A stretch of DNA of 64,000 bases. Source: Salinicola salarius. GTDB taxonomy: Bacteria > Pseudomonadota > Gammaproteobacteria > Pseudomonadales > Halomonadaceae. Within the stretch, counting starts at the first letter, position 1, and every line of letters begins with the position of its first letter. Shown here one piece after another: positions 1 through 9,190 of the stretch. The position numbers and the translations under genes were made by a program. The stretch lies in NCBI RefSeq assembly GCF_003206135.1, contig NZ_PZJT01000001.1:205619-269618 (forward strand), written 5' to 3'. The notes under the pieces are model-generated. The model did not search any database, was not told where the DNA came from, and saw only the letters and a program-made list of their open reading frames with translations.

Positions 1-296
1 TGGATGATCGCCTTCTGCGGATCGACGACGCGGAAATAGAGCACCGCGTTGACGCGAACGGTGACGTTGTCCTGGGAAATGACATCCTGTTCCGGCACGT
101 CCATGGTGATGACGCGCAGATCCACGACCTCCATTTTCTGAACCACCGGGATCAGGAAGAACAGCCCCGGGCCCTTGACGTCCTGAAAGCGGCCCAGGAA
201 AAACACCACGCCGCGACGGTACTCCGGCAGAATCCGGATCGAGGCCAGCAACAGCAGAATCAGCAGTACCACAGGTACCAGATAGGCGAACATCAT
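1..296 (-). CDS. Slipin / stomatin-like SPFH membrane protein (5' part, cut by window edge)
   Basis: Only about the first 98 residues lie in the window. They show one N-terminal membrane segment (residues 4-20, leucine-rich) followed by a typical SPFH start: an EYRRGVVFFLGRF stretch, then KGPGLFFLIP and a VDLRVITMDVP strand. This is the slipin/stomatin family, which forms oligomeric scaffolds at the membrane. The start is ATG at 296 (a second ATG at 293 is possible), with GGAGGAG about 6 bases upstream. It lies 71 bases downstream of an NfeD gene on the same strand; NfeD-slipin operons are a known conserved pairing in which the protease cleaves the stomatin C-terminus. The C-terminal half cannot be judged. 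Confidence 0.88.
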   Translation of the reverse strand, partial: MMFAYLVPVVLLILLLLASIRILPEYRRGVVFFLGRFQDVKGPGLFFLIPVVQKMEVVDLRVITMDVPEQDVISQDNVTVRVNAVLYFRVVDPQKAII

Positions 297-367
297 CTCG
301 TCTCCTCCATGGGAAAACCGATTGCCGCTTCTTCAGCCTGATATCGAAAGGCTTCGGCATATCGGTT

Positions 368-1738
368 TCAAATCGACGTCGGGGAACGCTCGACGCTCGT
401 GGGTTCCACGCTGACGGTCAAGCCGTCCAGCGCCATGACGCGCAGCCTGTCGCCTTTCCGGATAGGCCCCTTGCCACGCGCCTGCCAGCGCTCTCCGTGC
501 AGCAGCACCTTGCCGCGTCCGGCGGAAAAATCCCCCAGCGCCACGGCCTCGGCACCGATCAACTCCTCGCGACCGGTCAAGGGCATGCGCCGCCGCACTC
601 CCATCAGGCGCATCACGCCCCACAGCAGGAAGCCGGCCGCCACCAGCGCCGTGCCACCGATCAGCGGCCACGCCACGGCACTGTTGGCCTCGTCCATCAG
701 CAGAATGGAACCGATCACGAACGCAGCGATACCGCCCGCGCCGAGCGCGCCGAAACTGGGCAGGAAGGCTTCGCCGATGATCATGGCCAATCCCAGCAGC
801 ACCAGCCCCAGGCCGGCCAGATCGATCGACAGCACCTGAAAGGCAAACAGCCCCAGCATCAGGCTGATGCCGCCCATGACGCCCGGCACCAGCGTGCCGG
901 GGCTGGCGAGTTCGAATACCAGCCCGTAGAAGCCGATCAACAGCAGGCCGTAGGCCACGGTGGGGTTGGCGATCAGCGACAGCAGCGACGTGCGCCAGTC
1001 CGGCGCTTCGCGAACGAGTTCGATCTCCGCCGTCGAGAGCGTTCGCATCCCGTCTTCCAGCTCGACCTGCCGGCCATCCAGTTGCGCCATCAGATCATCG
1101 AGATCCACGGCCACCACGTCGATGACATTGCGCTCGAGCGCCTCCTTCGCGCCGAGATTGGCCGCCTCCCGTACCGCCTGCTCGGCCCAGTCGGCGTTGC
1201 GGCCGTGACGTTCGGCGTAGCCACGAATCGTGGCCACGGCATCCTCGATCATCTTCTGGCGCCTCGCCTGGCTGTTGGCGTCCTCGGGCGTCTCTCCGCC
1301 CAGGGTCACCGGCGTGGCCGAACCGAGATGGGTGCCCGGCGTCATCGCCGCGATGGGGCTGGCGTAGAGCAGATAGGTGCCGGCGCTGGCTGCCCGCGCC
1401 CCGCTCGGAGTGACATAGGTCGCGATCGGCACCCTGGCGGCGAGGATCGTCTGCGCCAGCCGACGCATCGACTCGACCTGACCGCCGGGCGTGTCGAGCT
1501 CGACGACGAGGAGTTCGGCGTCCATCGACTCGGCGCGACGGATGCCGCGTTCGACGTAATCCCGCGTCGCCGGATTGATGCTGTCGTCGAGGGTGAGCAC
1601 CAGCGCCCGATTCGCGGCCGGCGACTGGGCCAGCGCCGTCATTGCCAGGATGCCGCCCAACAAGAGACAGACGAGCCAACAGGCGCAGCGCTGTCGGCGC
1701 GTCAGGAATCTGCGAGAGTGGCTCGTGGAATCGATCAT
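368..1738 (-). CDS. NfeD family membrane-bound ClpP-class serine protease
   Basis: A 456-residue protein with an N-terminal signal or anchor (about residues 17-38), a ClpP/SppA-fold protease domain (about 42-230), several membrane helices (about 240-370) and a C-terminal OB-fold NfeD domain. The motif GARAASAG places the likely nucleophile at Ser118, and Lys162 in RRQKMIED is a candidate for the catalytic dyad, as in other long NfeD proteins. The frame is open up to 1921, but the start at 1738 puts the hydrophobic segment at the N-terminus. It is the first gene of an operon with the downstream slipin. Family assignment is secure; the substrate is inferred to be the slipin. Confidence 0.9.
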   Translation of the reverse strand: MIDSTSHSRRFLTRRQRCACWLVCLLLGGILAMTALAQSPAANRALVLTLDDSINPATRDYVERGIRRAESMDAELLVVELDTPGGQVESMRRLAQTILAARVPIATYVTPSGARAASAGTYLLYASPIAAMTPGTHLGSATPVTLGGETPEDANSQARRQKMIEDAVATIRGYAERHGRNADWAEQAVREAANLGAKEALERNVIDVVAVDLDDLMAQLDGRQVELEDGMRTLSTAEIELVREAPDWRTSLLSLIANPTVAYGLLLIGFYGLVFELASPGTLVPGVMGGISLMLGLFAFQVLSIDLAGLGLVLLGLAMIIGEAFLPSFGALGAGGIAAFVIGSILLMDEANSAVAWPLIGGTALVAAGFLLWGVMRLMGVRRRMPLTGREELIGAEAVALGDFSAGRGKVLLHGERWQARGKGPIRKGDRLRVMALDGLTVSVEPTSVERSPTSI

Positions 1739-1953
1739 GTTCGCAGCGTAGCCAGTTTCCCGTGTTCGTGCCGCTGGATCATGGTGTCGTATCGGCTCGC
1801 CGACGCCCGAGCGTATCCAGGACAAGCGCCGGTATCGGCGGCGCGGCTCCCGCTCCTCGTGTTTCCCCTTGGTTTTTTTGTCATCATGAGCGCAGCAGTC
1901 GTACGGATCCCCCAAGTCCACCGCTGTGTTCCGCCGCTTCGGAGTAACGAATC

Positions 1954-2952
1954 ATGCGCCTGGACTACGCAGGCCCCTTCCCCGAGCCCGTGGGCTTTCT
2001 CCTCGTCCCGCGCTTTTCGATGATGGCGTTCTTCTCGGCGGTGGAGCCGCTGCGAATCGCCAATCGACTGGCCGGCCGCGGGCTCTACCGGTGGCTGCTG
2101 ATCAGCGAAGACGGCCAGCCGGTCACCGCCAGCAACGACATGACCCTGCTCGTCGATTGCGGCCTGGCCGATGCCCCTTCCCTGCCGACCCTGGCGGTGT
2201 GTGCCGGTTTCGAGCCGGAGCGCGACCTGTCGCGTCGCCTGTCGCAATGGCTGCATCGCCAGGCCAGCGAAGGCTGTCTGCTGGGCGGCATCGATACCGG
2301 CCCGCTGATCCTCGCCGAAGTCGGCTTGCTCGACGGCCATCGCCTGACGCTGCACTGGGAAAGCCTGCCCGCCTTTCGCGAGCGCTTCCCGGGGCTTGAC
2401 GCAGTGGAATCGCTGTTCGAGATCGACAACCGCCGCTTCACCTGCGCCGGGGGTGCCGCCGCCATGGACATGACATTGAGCATGATCGCCAGTCGCCACG
2501 GCCAGGACCTGGCCGACGCTATTTCCGAACAGCTGATCCACGCCCGCCTGCGCCCGCGCCAGGAACATCAACGCCTGCCGTTGGCAAAACGCCTGGGCAC
2601 GCACCGCCGCCCGCTGGTCGATGCCGTCGCGCTGATGGAGCAGCATCTCGAGCAGCCGCTGTCGATGACGGCGCTCAGCGAACGCATCGGCCTGTCGCTG
2701 CGCCAGCTCCAGCGCCTGTTCCTCGAGGAACTCGGCAAGCGCCCGCGGGATTACTATCTCGAACTGCGCCTGGACCGCGCCCGTCATTTGCTCGAAGAAA
2801 CCGACCGCGACATCCTGAGCATCGGCCTGGCCTGCGGTTTCAGTTCGGCCTCGAGCTTCTCACGCGCCTATCGCCAGCGCTACGCCCAGGCGCCGAGCGA
2901 TACTCGCCGCCCCGCCGAGGCGCCTTCACCCACGATCGATCGCGACCAATAA
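1954..2952 (+). CDS. cdhR: GATase1-like AraC-family regulator, probable carnitine catabolism regulator CdhR
   Basis: A 332-residue GlxA-type regulator: an N-terminal DJ-1/PfpI (class I glutamine amidotransferase-like) domain at about residues 10-190 and a C-terminal double helix-turn-helix AraC domain at about 220-320 (MTALSERIGLSLRQLQRLF, then ILSIGLACGFSSASSFSRAY). CdhR, GbdR and the pseudomonad ArgR belong to this family. It converges on the carnitine genes cdhB-cdhA-cdhC, which in Pseudomonas are activated by CdhR in response to carnitine, so the specific name rests on context. Family certainty is high, the specific role moderate. Confidence 0.82.
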   Translation: MRLDYAGPFPEPVGFLLVPRFSMMAFFSAVEPLRIANRLAGRGLYRWLLISEDGQPVTASNDMTLLVDCGLADAPSLPTLAVCAGFEPERDLSRRLSQWLHRQASEGCLLGGIDTGPLILAEVGLLDGHRLTLHWESLPAFRERFPGLDAVESLFEIDNRRFTCAGGAAAMDMTLSMIASRHGQDLADAISEQLIHARLRPRQEHQRLPLAKRLGTHRRPLVDAVALMEQHLEQPLSMTALSERIGLSLRQLQRLFLEELGKRPRDYYLELRLDRARHLLEETDRDILSIGLACGFSSASSFSRAYRQRYAQAPSDTRRPAEAPSPTIDRDQ

Positions 2953-3052
2953 CCGCAAGAAAATGGCGTTTTAGAGCAACCTTCGCGCCGGGGCATCCGC
3001 CACGCTGGTGCCGATATCACGCCGCTGGCTGCAGGGATGCTATCTGGAACGC

Positions 3053-3082
3053 ATCGACCCCGCGGTTTCCAGCGGGGTCGAT
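3053..3082. terminator. Bidirectional hairpin between cdhR and cdhB
   Basis: A perfect 11-bp inverted repeat (ATCGACCCCGC / GCGGGGTCGAT) with an 8-base loop lies between the convergent genes cdhR (ends 2952) and cdhB (ends 3109). No clear T-tract follows on either strand, so it may be a barrier or RNA 3'-end stabiliser rather than a classic intrinsic terminator. Confidence 0.6.
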
Positions 3083-3108
3083 GGTGCTTCCAACGGCTGG
3101 TGAATCGA

Positions 3109-3579
3109 TCAGCGTCGGATCCCGATTCTGCGGCCGGCGGCCTTCGGCCATTCCTCTCCGGCTTTCGGTAGCACCTCGACGCTCGCGGCCACCGGCTCGG
3201 GAAACGGCGCCGGGCGGCCGCTGGCCACGTCGATCCCCATCAGCATCTGTTCGCTGGTCGCCAGCGTATCGCCGTCGGCATTGGTCAGCGTGAACAGCAG
3301 GTGCAGACGCTTGGCGTCGCTGTCCAGCAGCGTCAGCGCCACCGCCAGCGCCTCGCCACGATGCGCTTCCTGGCAGTAGCAGAGATGCGTCTCGAGGGTG
3401 TAGATCGTGTAGCCGTGCTCGGCACGGCCGGCCTCGTCGAGACCGACGCGATCCATTAGCGCCTCCACCGCCAGCGAGAAGACCCTGGCGTATTCGGCAT
3501 CGTTCATGTGGCCGTTGTAATCGACCCAGGCGTCCTGCACCCGGGTCTTGAACAGCGGTTCGGTCGTCGTCTCGCTCAT
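3109..3579 (-). CDS. cdhB: Betainyl-CoA thioesterase-like hotdog protein (carnitine catabolism)
   Basis: A 156-residue single hotdog-fold thioesterase of the 4HBT type, with the motif VDYNGHMNDAEY at residues 19-30 that carries the usual catalytic region. In carnitine degradation this partner hydrolyses betainyl-CoA to glycine betaine and CoA. The start is ATG at 3579; an in-frame start at 3633 would run into the end of cdhA. It begins 17 bases after the cdhA stop, so the two are almost certainly co-transcribed, third in the order cdhC-cdhA-cdhB. The gene name follows Pseudomonas usage and is based on context. Confidence 0.83.
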   Translation of the reverse strand: MSETTTEPLFKTRVQDAWVDYNGHMNDAEYARVFSLAVEALMDRVGLDEAGRAEHGYTIYTLETHLCYCQEAHRGEALAVALTLLDSDAKRLHLLFTLTNADGDTLATSEQMLMGIDVASGRPAPFPEPVAASVEVLPKAGEEWPKAAGRRIGIRR

Positions 3580-3596
3580 CGGATACGCCTCGTTGA

Positions 3597-4568
3597 TCAG
3601 ATTCGACCCTGGAGCCCTTCGGCTTCCGGCCAATATTTCTGGGTCAGCTCGAGCAACTCGGTGAGAAACGCGTCACGGCGTGTCTCGAGCTCGGCAACGC
3701 TGCGTCCGGCCGCCTGATGCTCGCAGCCATCGGCCACCTTCTCGATCAGCTCGTCGGTCAGTTCGGGCGCTTCCAGCTTGGTCCACGGCAGTTTCAGCGC
3801 CGGCCCGAACTGGTGCAGCATGTGGCGCATGCCGCCATCACCACCGGCCAGGTGGAAGGTGAGAAATGTCCCCATTAGCGACCAGCGCAGGCCACAGCCG
3901 TAGACCACCGCGGCGTCGATCTCCTCGGTGGTGGCGACGCCGTCGTTGACCAGATGCAGCGCCTCGCGCCATAGCGCTTCCATCAGGCGGTCGGCGACAT
4001 GACCTTCGATCTCGCGACGCACCACCAGCGGACGCATGCCCAGCGCGGCGTACCGGGCCTGGGCGCGTTCGATGACCACCGGCGCGGTGTGCTCGCCACC
4101 GACCAGCTCCACCAGCGGCAGCAGATAGACCGGATTGAACGGATGCGCCACGATCACGCGGCCCGGCGCCTTCTGGCAGGCGGACTGCAGATCGCTCGGC
4201 TTGATGCCGGAGGTCGAGGAGCCGATCACCACGTCCGGCTCGGCCAGCGCGTCGAGCTGGCTCAGCACGTCGTGCTTGAGCGCCAGCCGCTCGGGCACGT
4301 TTTCCTGGATCAGCTCGGCGCCCTTCACCGCGGCTTCCAGCGAGTCGACGAAGGTCAGCGCCTTCGGGTCGGCGTCATCGGCAAGCCCGAGTCGCTCGAG
4401 TGACGGCCAGGCGCGCTCGACGAAAGCGCGAGTGCGCGCGGCGGCAGCGGGATCGGGGTCGAAGGCGGTCACACGGCAGCCGGCGGCCAGGGCGCGGGCG
4501 ATCCAGCCGTTGCCGATCACGCCGGTACCGATCACGGCGACGGTCTTGGGAAGCGTGGTAGCGTTCAT
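3597..4568 (-). CDS. cdhA: L-carnitine dehydrogenase
   Basis: A 323-residue member of the 3-hydroxyacyl-CoA dehydrogenase superfamily. The NAD-binding motif GTGVIG is at residues 14-19 and the catalytic histidine in AHPFNPVYLLPLVE is near residue 142. Length matches L-carnitine 3-dehydrogenase, which oxidises L-carnitine to 3-dehydrocarnitine. Two adjacent start codons exist (GTG at 4571, ATG at 4568); ATG is chosen because GAGA lies about 6 bases upstream. It lies between a BKACE-family gene (cdhC) upstream and a thioesterase (cdhB) downstream, the standard carnitine catabolism set. A general 3-hydroxybutyryl-CoA dehydrogenase is the alternative, but the neighbours argue against it. Confidence 0.88.
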   Translation of the reverse strand: MNATTLPKTVAVIGTGVIGNGWIARALAAGCRVTAFDPDPAAAARTRAFVERAWPSLERLGLADDADPKALTFVDSLEAAVKGAELIQENVPERLALKHDVLSQLDALAEPDVVIGSSTSGIKPSDLQSACQKAPGRVIVAHPFNPVYLLPLVELVGGEHTAPVVIERAQARYAALGMRPLVVRREIEGHVADRLMEALWREALHLVNDGVATTEEIDAAVVYGCGLRWSLMGTFLTFHLAGGDGGMRHMLHQFGPALKLPWTKLEAPELTDELIEKVADGCEHQAAGRSVAELETRRDAFLTELLELTQKYWPEAEGLQGRI

Positions 4569-4665
4569 CACATTTCTCGAAATCGGGTAGGGAAAAGGTA
4601 GCGGCCGCCGGACGATGCCGACGGCCGGTTCCGTGGGCGCGAACCCTGGGGACCATCAGTAGGGA

Positions 4666-5547
4666 TCAGGGCTGGCGCAGTGCCAGCGACTCACGGGTCT
4701 GCTGCGGCGTCTGCACCTTGCCGCCGAGATTCTCGACGAGGGTCGCGGCCCGCTCGACCAGTTGCGCGTTGGTCGCAAACACGCCCTTGCTCAGATAGAG
4801 GTTGTCTTCCAGGCCGACCCGCACGTGACCGTCGAGCAGGACCGACTGCGCCACCATCGGGAACTGCTGGCGGCCGATCCCGAACGCCGACCAGATCGCG
4901 TTTTCCGGCAGCTTGTTGCGCATCGCCAGCATGGTTTCGGTGTCCGCTTCGGCGCCCCAGGGAATGCCCAGGCAGAGCTGGAACAGCGGATCGCCGTCGA
5001 TCAGCCCTTCTTCGATCAACTGACGCGCGAACCAGACGTGGCCCAGGTCGAAGCACTCGAGTTCCGGCTTGACCCCGGCCTGCTGGATCAGACGCGCATG
5101 CTCGCGCAGCCAGTCGGCGCTGTTGAGGTAGACCATGTCGCCGAAGTTCAAGCTGCCGCAGTCCAGCGTGCACAGTTCCGGCAACAGCTGGCCGACCGGC
5201 TCGTGGCGCTCGGCCGGTGTCTGCAGGTCGGTCCCTTCGAGGCCATGGATCATGCCGTCGCGAATCTCGGGGAACAGATCGCCGCCGCCGCCGGCGGTGA
5301 TGTTGATCACCGCATCGACATCGGATTCGCGGATGCGCTCGACGACTTCGCGGAAATGATCGGTGGAGTGGCTGACGCCGCCGGTTTCCGGGTCGCGGAC
5401 GTGCAGGTGGACGATGCTGGCCCCGGCGCGGGCGGCGTCCAGCGCGCTGTCGGCGATCTGCTTCGGGGTGACCGGAAGATCCGGATGCTTGCCGGCAGTA
5501 TCGCCGGCACCGGTGACAGCACAGGTAAGGATGACGTCGCGATTCAT
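4666..5547 (-). CDS. cdhC: BKACE-family 3-dehydrocarnitine:acetyl-CoA trimethylamine transferase
   Basis: A 293-residue beta-keto acid cleavage enzyme (formerly DUF849). The metal-binding HLH is at residues 47-49 within VHLHVRDPETGG, followed by INITAGGGGD and a GLEDNLYLSKG segment typical of the family. In this pathway it exchanges the trimethylammonium part of 3-dehydrocarnitine with acetyl-CoA, giving betainyl-CoA and acetoacetate. The start is ATG at 5547; residues encoded upstream of it do not resemble the family. First gene of the cdhC-cdhA-cdhB operon and divergent from an AruH-like gene. Confidence 0.88.
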   Translation of the reverse strand: MNRDVILTCAVTGAGDTAGKHPDLPVTPKQIADSALDAARAGASIVHLHVRDPETGGVSHSTDHFREVVERIRESDVDAVINITAGGGGDLFPEIRDGMIHGLEGTDLQTPAERHEPVGQLLPELCTLDCGSLNFGDMVYLNSADWLREHARLIQQAGVKPELECFDLGHVWFARQLIEEGLIDGDPLFQLCLGIPWGAEADTETMLAMRNKLPENAIWSAFGIGRQQFPMVAQSVLLDGHVRVGLEDNLYLSKGVFATNAQLVERAATLVENLGGKVQTPQQTRESLALRQP

Positions 5548-5674
5548 GGAGGAGCCTCTCGGTCCGGCCCCGAGCCGATCCCGGCACGGGGCAGTGTATG
5601 AGCGCACCGGCAGGTGCGTTGCGATGGCTCTCATTGTGGGTGCCGAGCGGGCCCACGTTTTGTCATGAGACGTC

Positions 5675-5696
5675 GTGACATTGACCGGAAGCGACA
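5675..5696 (-). promoter_or_regulatory. Candidate GATase1-AraC regulator (CdhR or ArgR-like) site
   Basis: On the minus strand TGTCGC (from 5696) is followed after 8 bases by AA and then TGTCAC (from 5680), a direct repeat with 16-base period. The pseudomonad ArgR consensus is TGTCGC-N8-AA; CdhR is in the same protein family. The site is about 130 bases upstream of both cdhC (minus) and the AruH-like gene (plus), so it could serve either. Inference from motif resemblance only. Confidence 0.35.
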
Positions 5697-5827
5697 ACCG
5701 GCAATTCGTATCTTGTAAAACTTTCGTTGCATAACGCTACCGCCACTGCATGGGCTGGACGCTCTGTTCGCCAAGCCGACGAACCGTTAGGCTGCCAAGA
5801 TATCCTTGTCCGCAACACGGAACCGCC

Positions 5828-7048
5828 ATGTCCTATTCCGCACTGACACAGCGCATCGCCGGCGAAGGCGCCAGCGCCTGGAACATTCACTTCCGCGCCA
5901 AGGCGCGTCAGGCCCGCGGCGAAGATGTCATCATCCTGTCGGTCGGCGATCCCGATTTCGACACGCCGCCTTCCATCGTCGAGGCCGCCGTCACCAGCCT
6001 GCGCAGTGGCGCGACCCATTACGCGGACGTGCAGGGGAAGCACGCCCTGCGCGAGCGCATCGCCGCCTTCCACCGCAGCCACGGTGGCCATGCCGAGACC
6101 GACGCAGACCACGTCGCCGTGCTCGCGGGGGCGCAGTGCGGTCTCTACGCCACGGCCCAGTGCCTGCTCGATCCGGGTGACGAAGTCATCATTCCCGAGC
6201 CGGCCTACGTCACCTACGAGGCCGTGGTGCAGGCCACCGGCGCCGTGCCGGTGTGGGTGCCGCTGTCCGCCGACGACGGTTTCCAGCCGCGGGTGGCCGC
6301 CATCGAGGCGTCGATCACGCCGCGCACGAAGGCGATTCTGCTCAACAGCCCGCACAACCCCACCGGCCAATGCCTGTCGCCGACAATGTGGGAGTCGATC
6401 GCCACGCTCTGTCGCGAACACGATCTGTGGCTGATCGTCGATGCGGTCTATGCCGATCTGATCTTCGACGGCGAACACGTAAGCCCCGACAGCCTGCCGG
6501 GCATGCGCGAGCGCACCGTGGTCATCAGCAGCCTGTCGAAGTCCCACGCCATGACCGGCTGGCGGCTCGGCTGGGTCATCGGCCCCCGCGAGCTGATGTC
6601 GCACCTGGTCAATCTCGCCCTGTGCATGCTCTACGGATGCCAGCCGTTCATCCAGGACGCCGCCATCGCCGCGCTGGACGAACCGCCGGCAGCGCTGGCC
6701 GCGATGCGTGATACCTACCGGGAACGCCGCGATGCCGTGGTCGAGACGCTGCGCGACAGCGAGACCGTCGCCACGCTGCCGCCCGCCGCGGGCATGTTCA
6801 TGATGATCGATATCCGCGCCACCGGGCTCGGCACGCACGCCTTCGCCGACCGGCTGCTCGACGAGCACGACGTTTCGGTACTCGCAGGCGAGGCCTTCGG
6901 CGCCTCCGCCGCGGGCTTCGTGCGCCTGAGCCTGACCGTGGATGCCGAGCGTCTGCGCGAGGCCTGCCGCCGGATCGAGCGCTGCGCCCAGGAGTGCCAG
7001 GGAGAATCCCGACTGGCGGCCAGACCGCTCAACGGCATGACAAGCTGA
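5828..7048 (+). CDS. aruH: Fold-type I aminotransferase, probable arginine:pyruvate transaminase AruH
   Basis: A 406-residue PLP aminotransferase of class I/II. The Schiff-base lysine is in [13 protein letters not shown] (Lys238), and the substrate region NSPHNPTG is at about 174-181. The N-terminal block ([18 protein letters not shown]) and the [16 protein letters not shown] block resemble what I remember of Pseudomonas AruH, which transfers the arginine amino group to pyruvate to give 5-guanidino-2-oxopentanoate. The partner decarboxylase aruI is not next to it; a thiamine-diphosphate enzyme at 24076-25788 reads as PoxB instead. An aspartate or kynurenine-type aminotransferase is the alternative. 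The gene is followed 62 bases later by argC. Confidence 0.7.
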   Translation: MSYSALTQRIAGEGASAWNIHFRAKARQARGEDVIILSVGDPDFDTPPSIVEAAVTSLRSGATHYADVQGKHALRERIAAFHRSHGGHAETDADHVAVLAGAQCGLYATAQCLLDPGDEVIIPEPAYVTYEAVVQATGAVPVWVPLSADDGFQPRVAAIEASITPRTKAILLNSPHNPTGQCLSPTMWESIATLCREHDLWLIVDAVYADLIFDGEHVSPDSLPGMRERTVVISSLSKSHAMTGWRLGWVIGPRELMSHLVNLALCMLYGCQPFIQDAAIAALDEPPAALAAMRDTYRERRDAVVETLRDSETVATLPPAAGMFMMIDIRATGLGTHAFADRLLDEHDVSVLAGEAFGASAAGFVRLSLTVDAERLREACRRIERCAQECQGESRLAARPLNGMTS

Positions 7049-7110
7049 GGCCGAATCCGCACAATACCGCGACCACGACCTCGTCAAAGATCAACGGCAG
7101 GACAACGCCC

Positions 7111-8112
7111 ATGGCATCTCCGGACTCATTCAAGCGCCCATCCAAGGGCTCTTTCAAGGTCTATGTCGACGGACAGGAAGGCACCACCGGCCTGCGGCTG
7201 TTCGACTATCTCCAGGCTCGCGACGACATCGAGCTGCTGCGCATCGACAGCGACAAGCGCAAGGACCCGGCCGAGCGGGCACGGCTGCTGAACGCCGCCA
7301 ACGTCGCCTTCCTGTGCCTGCCGGACGCGGCCTCCCGCGAGGCGGCGGCGATGGTCGAGAATCCGGAGACCTGCCTGATCGATGCCAGCACGGCGTTCCG
7401 CACCGATCCCGACTGGGTCTACGGGCTGCCCGAACTGAGCGACGACCAGCGGGAGCGGATTCGCGCCAGCAAGCGCATCGCCAATGTCGGCTGTCACGCC
7501 AGCGCGTTCATTCTGCTGGTACGTCCGCTGGTGGATGCCGGGTTGCTGCCGGCGGACTACCCGCTCTCCGCCTTCTCGCTGACCGGCTACAGCGGCGGCG
7601 GCAAGAAGATGATCGCGGACTACGAAGCCGCTATCGAAGAAAGATCCAGCAGCGAAGGCCGTCTCGACGCGCCGCGCCCCTATGCCATGGCGCTCGGCCA
7701 CAAGCACCTGCCGGAAATGCAGCAGCACGGTCGCCTGGCCCGGCCGCCGGTGTTCTCGCCGATCGTCGGCCCCTTTCTGAAAGGCTTGATGGTCAACGTA
7801 CCGCTGCAGCTTTCCCATCTGCCGGCCGGGGTGCGGGCGGAAGATCTGCTCGACGCCTATCGCGCCCATTACGCCGGCGAGCCGTTCGTCCAGGTCAGGC
7901 CTTTCGAGGAGATCGACAACCTGGACAACGGATTCTTCGACGTCCGGGGCGCCAACGAGACCAATCGCGTCGACCTGTTCGTGTTCGGCAACGAAGAGCG
8001 GGTCTGCCTGGTATCGCGGCTCGACAACCTCGGCAAGGGTGCCGCCGGCTCCGCGGTGCAGAACATGAACGTTCATCTGGGCGTGGACGAGACGACGGGC
8101 TTGAGCGTCTGA
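7111..8112 (+). CDS. argC: N-acetyl-gamma-glutamyl-phosphate reductase, type 2
   Basis: A 333-residue ArgC of the shorter type-2 subfamily: the nucleotide-binding start [14 protein letters not shown] at about 17-30, the catalytic cysteine in [11 protein letters not shown] (Cys128) and the conserved GHKHLPEM and [19 protein letters not shown] blocks. It reduces N-acetylglutamyl-5-phosphate to the semialdehyde in arginine biosynthesis. The start is ATG at 7111; about 12 residues before the nucleotide-binding strand form an unconserved extension. No other arg biosynthesis genes are adjacent. Confidence 0.92.
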   Translation: MASPDSFKRPSKGSFKVYVDGQEGTTGLRLFDYLQARDDIELLRIDSDKRKDPAERARLLNAANVAFLCLPDAASREAAAMVENPETCLIDASTAFRTDPDWVYGLPELSDDQRERIRASKRIANVGCHASAFILLVRPLVDAGLLPADYPLSAFSLTGYSGGGKKMIADYEAAIEERSSSEGRLDAPRPYAMALGHKHLPEMQQHGRLARPPVFSPIVGPFLKGLMVNVPLQLSHLPAGVRAEDLLDAYRAHYAGEPFVQVRPFEEIDNLDNGFFDVRGANETNRVDLFVFGNEERVCLVSRLDNLGKGAAGSAVQNMNVHLGVDETTGLSV

Positions 8113-8149
8113 GGTCCGAGATCTGAGGACCGAGGTTCGAGATCTGAGG
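8111..8149. repeat. Short direct repeat after argC
   Basis: Two 18-bp copies (8111-8128 and 8132-8149) differing at one base, of the form GAGGTYCGAGATCTGAGG, with a 21-bp period and a partial third copy. It overlaps the last bases of argC and sits just before a hairpin. It looks like a degenerate intergenic tandem repeat rather than a coding feature. Confidence 0.7.
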
Positions 8150-8160
8150 TCTGAAACGAA

Positions 8161-8200
8161 AACCGCCGGTCCGGACTCGAGCAGGTCCGGCCCGCCGGTT
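8161..8200 (-). terminator. Hairpin terminator of the dehydrogenase gene at 8231-9118
   Basis: Two 16-base arms pair at 14 positions around an 8-base loop (8177-8184). On the minus strand the hairpin is followed by TTTTCGTTTC, so it fits an intrinsic terminator for the minus-strand gene ending at 8231. It may also serve argC. Confidence 0.65.
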
Positions 8201-8230
8201 CAGCGCCTCGCCGAAGTTGATGACACCGCT

Positions 8231-9118
8231 TTAACGGCGCCGATACTTCTCCAGATAGGCGTGGATCGCCGCGATATCCTGCTCGCCGTATCCGGCGCTG
8301 ACGGCATCGGACCAGAGATTGCGAATCTGCGCCAGCGATGGCAGAGCCTTGTCGTCGCCCGCTTCCAACGCCAGTCCTGCGTCCTTCAGCCCCCACTGCA
8401 TCGCCATCTGCGGGTCGAAGTCGCCGCTGTCGATCATGTCCAGCTTGAGCTTCATGTAGGGCGTGGCCAGCGGCCCGCCATCCAACACCTGCCACAGGTC
8501 GTCGCCCGCGACGCCGAGCGTGTCGGCAAGATGGGCGGTTTCGGCGATTCCCTGCATCATCGAGATCAGCCAGGCGTTGATGACGACCTTCATCCGTGCG
8601 CCCTGGCCGGCCTGGCCCAGCCAGTGGGTCTGCTTGCCCAGCACGTCGAAGATCGGCTCGACCACGGCGCCGGCACGCTCGCGATCACCGCTGGCGAGGA
8701 TGGCGATCTTGCCCTGCTCCGCCGGCGCCTTGGTGCCGGAAACCGGCGCATCGATGAAGACGACGTCGTCACGCGCTTCGCCGGCCTCGGCGATCAGTCG
8801 GTCGGTCTCGGCCACGCCGAGGGTGCCCATCTGGATCAATGTCGCACCTGCGGGCATCGCGGCCAGCGCACCGCCGCCGCCCAGCAGTACGTCACGCGTC
8901 ACGGCGAAATCCGGCAGCATCAGGATCATTGCCTGGGCGTGCGCGACGGCGTCGCCCGGCGACTCGGCCAGCCGCGCGCCCGCTTCGACCAGATCCGTAG
9001 CCTTGGCGGCAGAACGGTTCCAGACGGTGACATCGAAATCGGCTTTCAGCAGATTGGCCGCGAAGGCATGCCCCATGGCCCCCAGGCCCAGCACGGCGAC
9101 GGAACGAGAATCGGACAT
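8231..9118 (-). CDS. NAD(P)-dependent beta-hydroxyacid dehydrogenase (3-hydroxyisobutyrate dehydrogenase family)
   Basis: A 295-residue enzyme with an N-terminal Rossmann motif GLGAMG at residues 11-16, the substrate-binding DAPVSGTKAPAEQG motif at about 123-136 and the catalytic lysine in RMKVVINAW (Lys177). Members reduce or oxidise small beta-hydroxyacids such as 3-hydroxyisobutyrate, tartronate semialdehyde or glyoxylate; the sequence alone does not decide which. It is followed by its own terminator and preceded 72 bases upstream by a cupin gene on the same strand. Confidence 0.82.
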   Translation of the reverse strand: MSDSRSVAVLGLGAMGHAFAANLLKADFDVTVWNRSAAKATDLVEAGARLAESPGDAVAHAQAMILMLPDFAVTRDVLLGGGGALAAMPAGATLIQMGTLGVAETDRLIAEAGEARDDVVFIDAPVSGTKAPAEQGKIAILASGDRERAGAVVEPIFDVLGKQTHWLGQAGQGARMKVVINAWLISMMQGIAETAHLADTLGVAGDDLWQVLDGGPLATPYMKLKLDMIDSGDFDPQMAMQWGLKDAGLALEAGDDKALPSLAQIRNLWSDAVSAGYGEQDIAAIHAYLEKYRRR

Positions 9119-9190
9119 CGGGTTGATCCTTGGAAAAGTGTAGGCTCCTAACTATAGACGATACCGCCGTTGTTCAAGCGCAGGGCCGTT

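Noticed and set aside
497..2023. 508-codon open frame opposite nfeD
   Set aside because: Gln/His/Arg-rich translation typical of an antisense shadow in GC-rich DNA.
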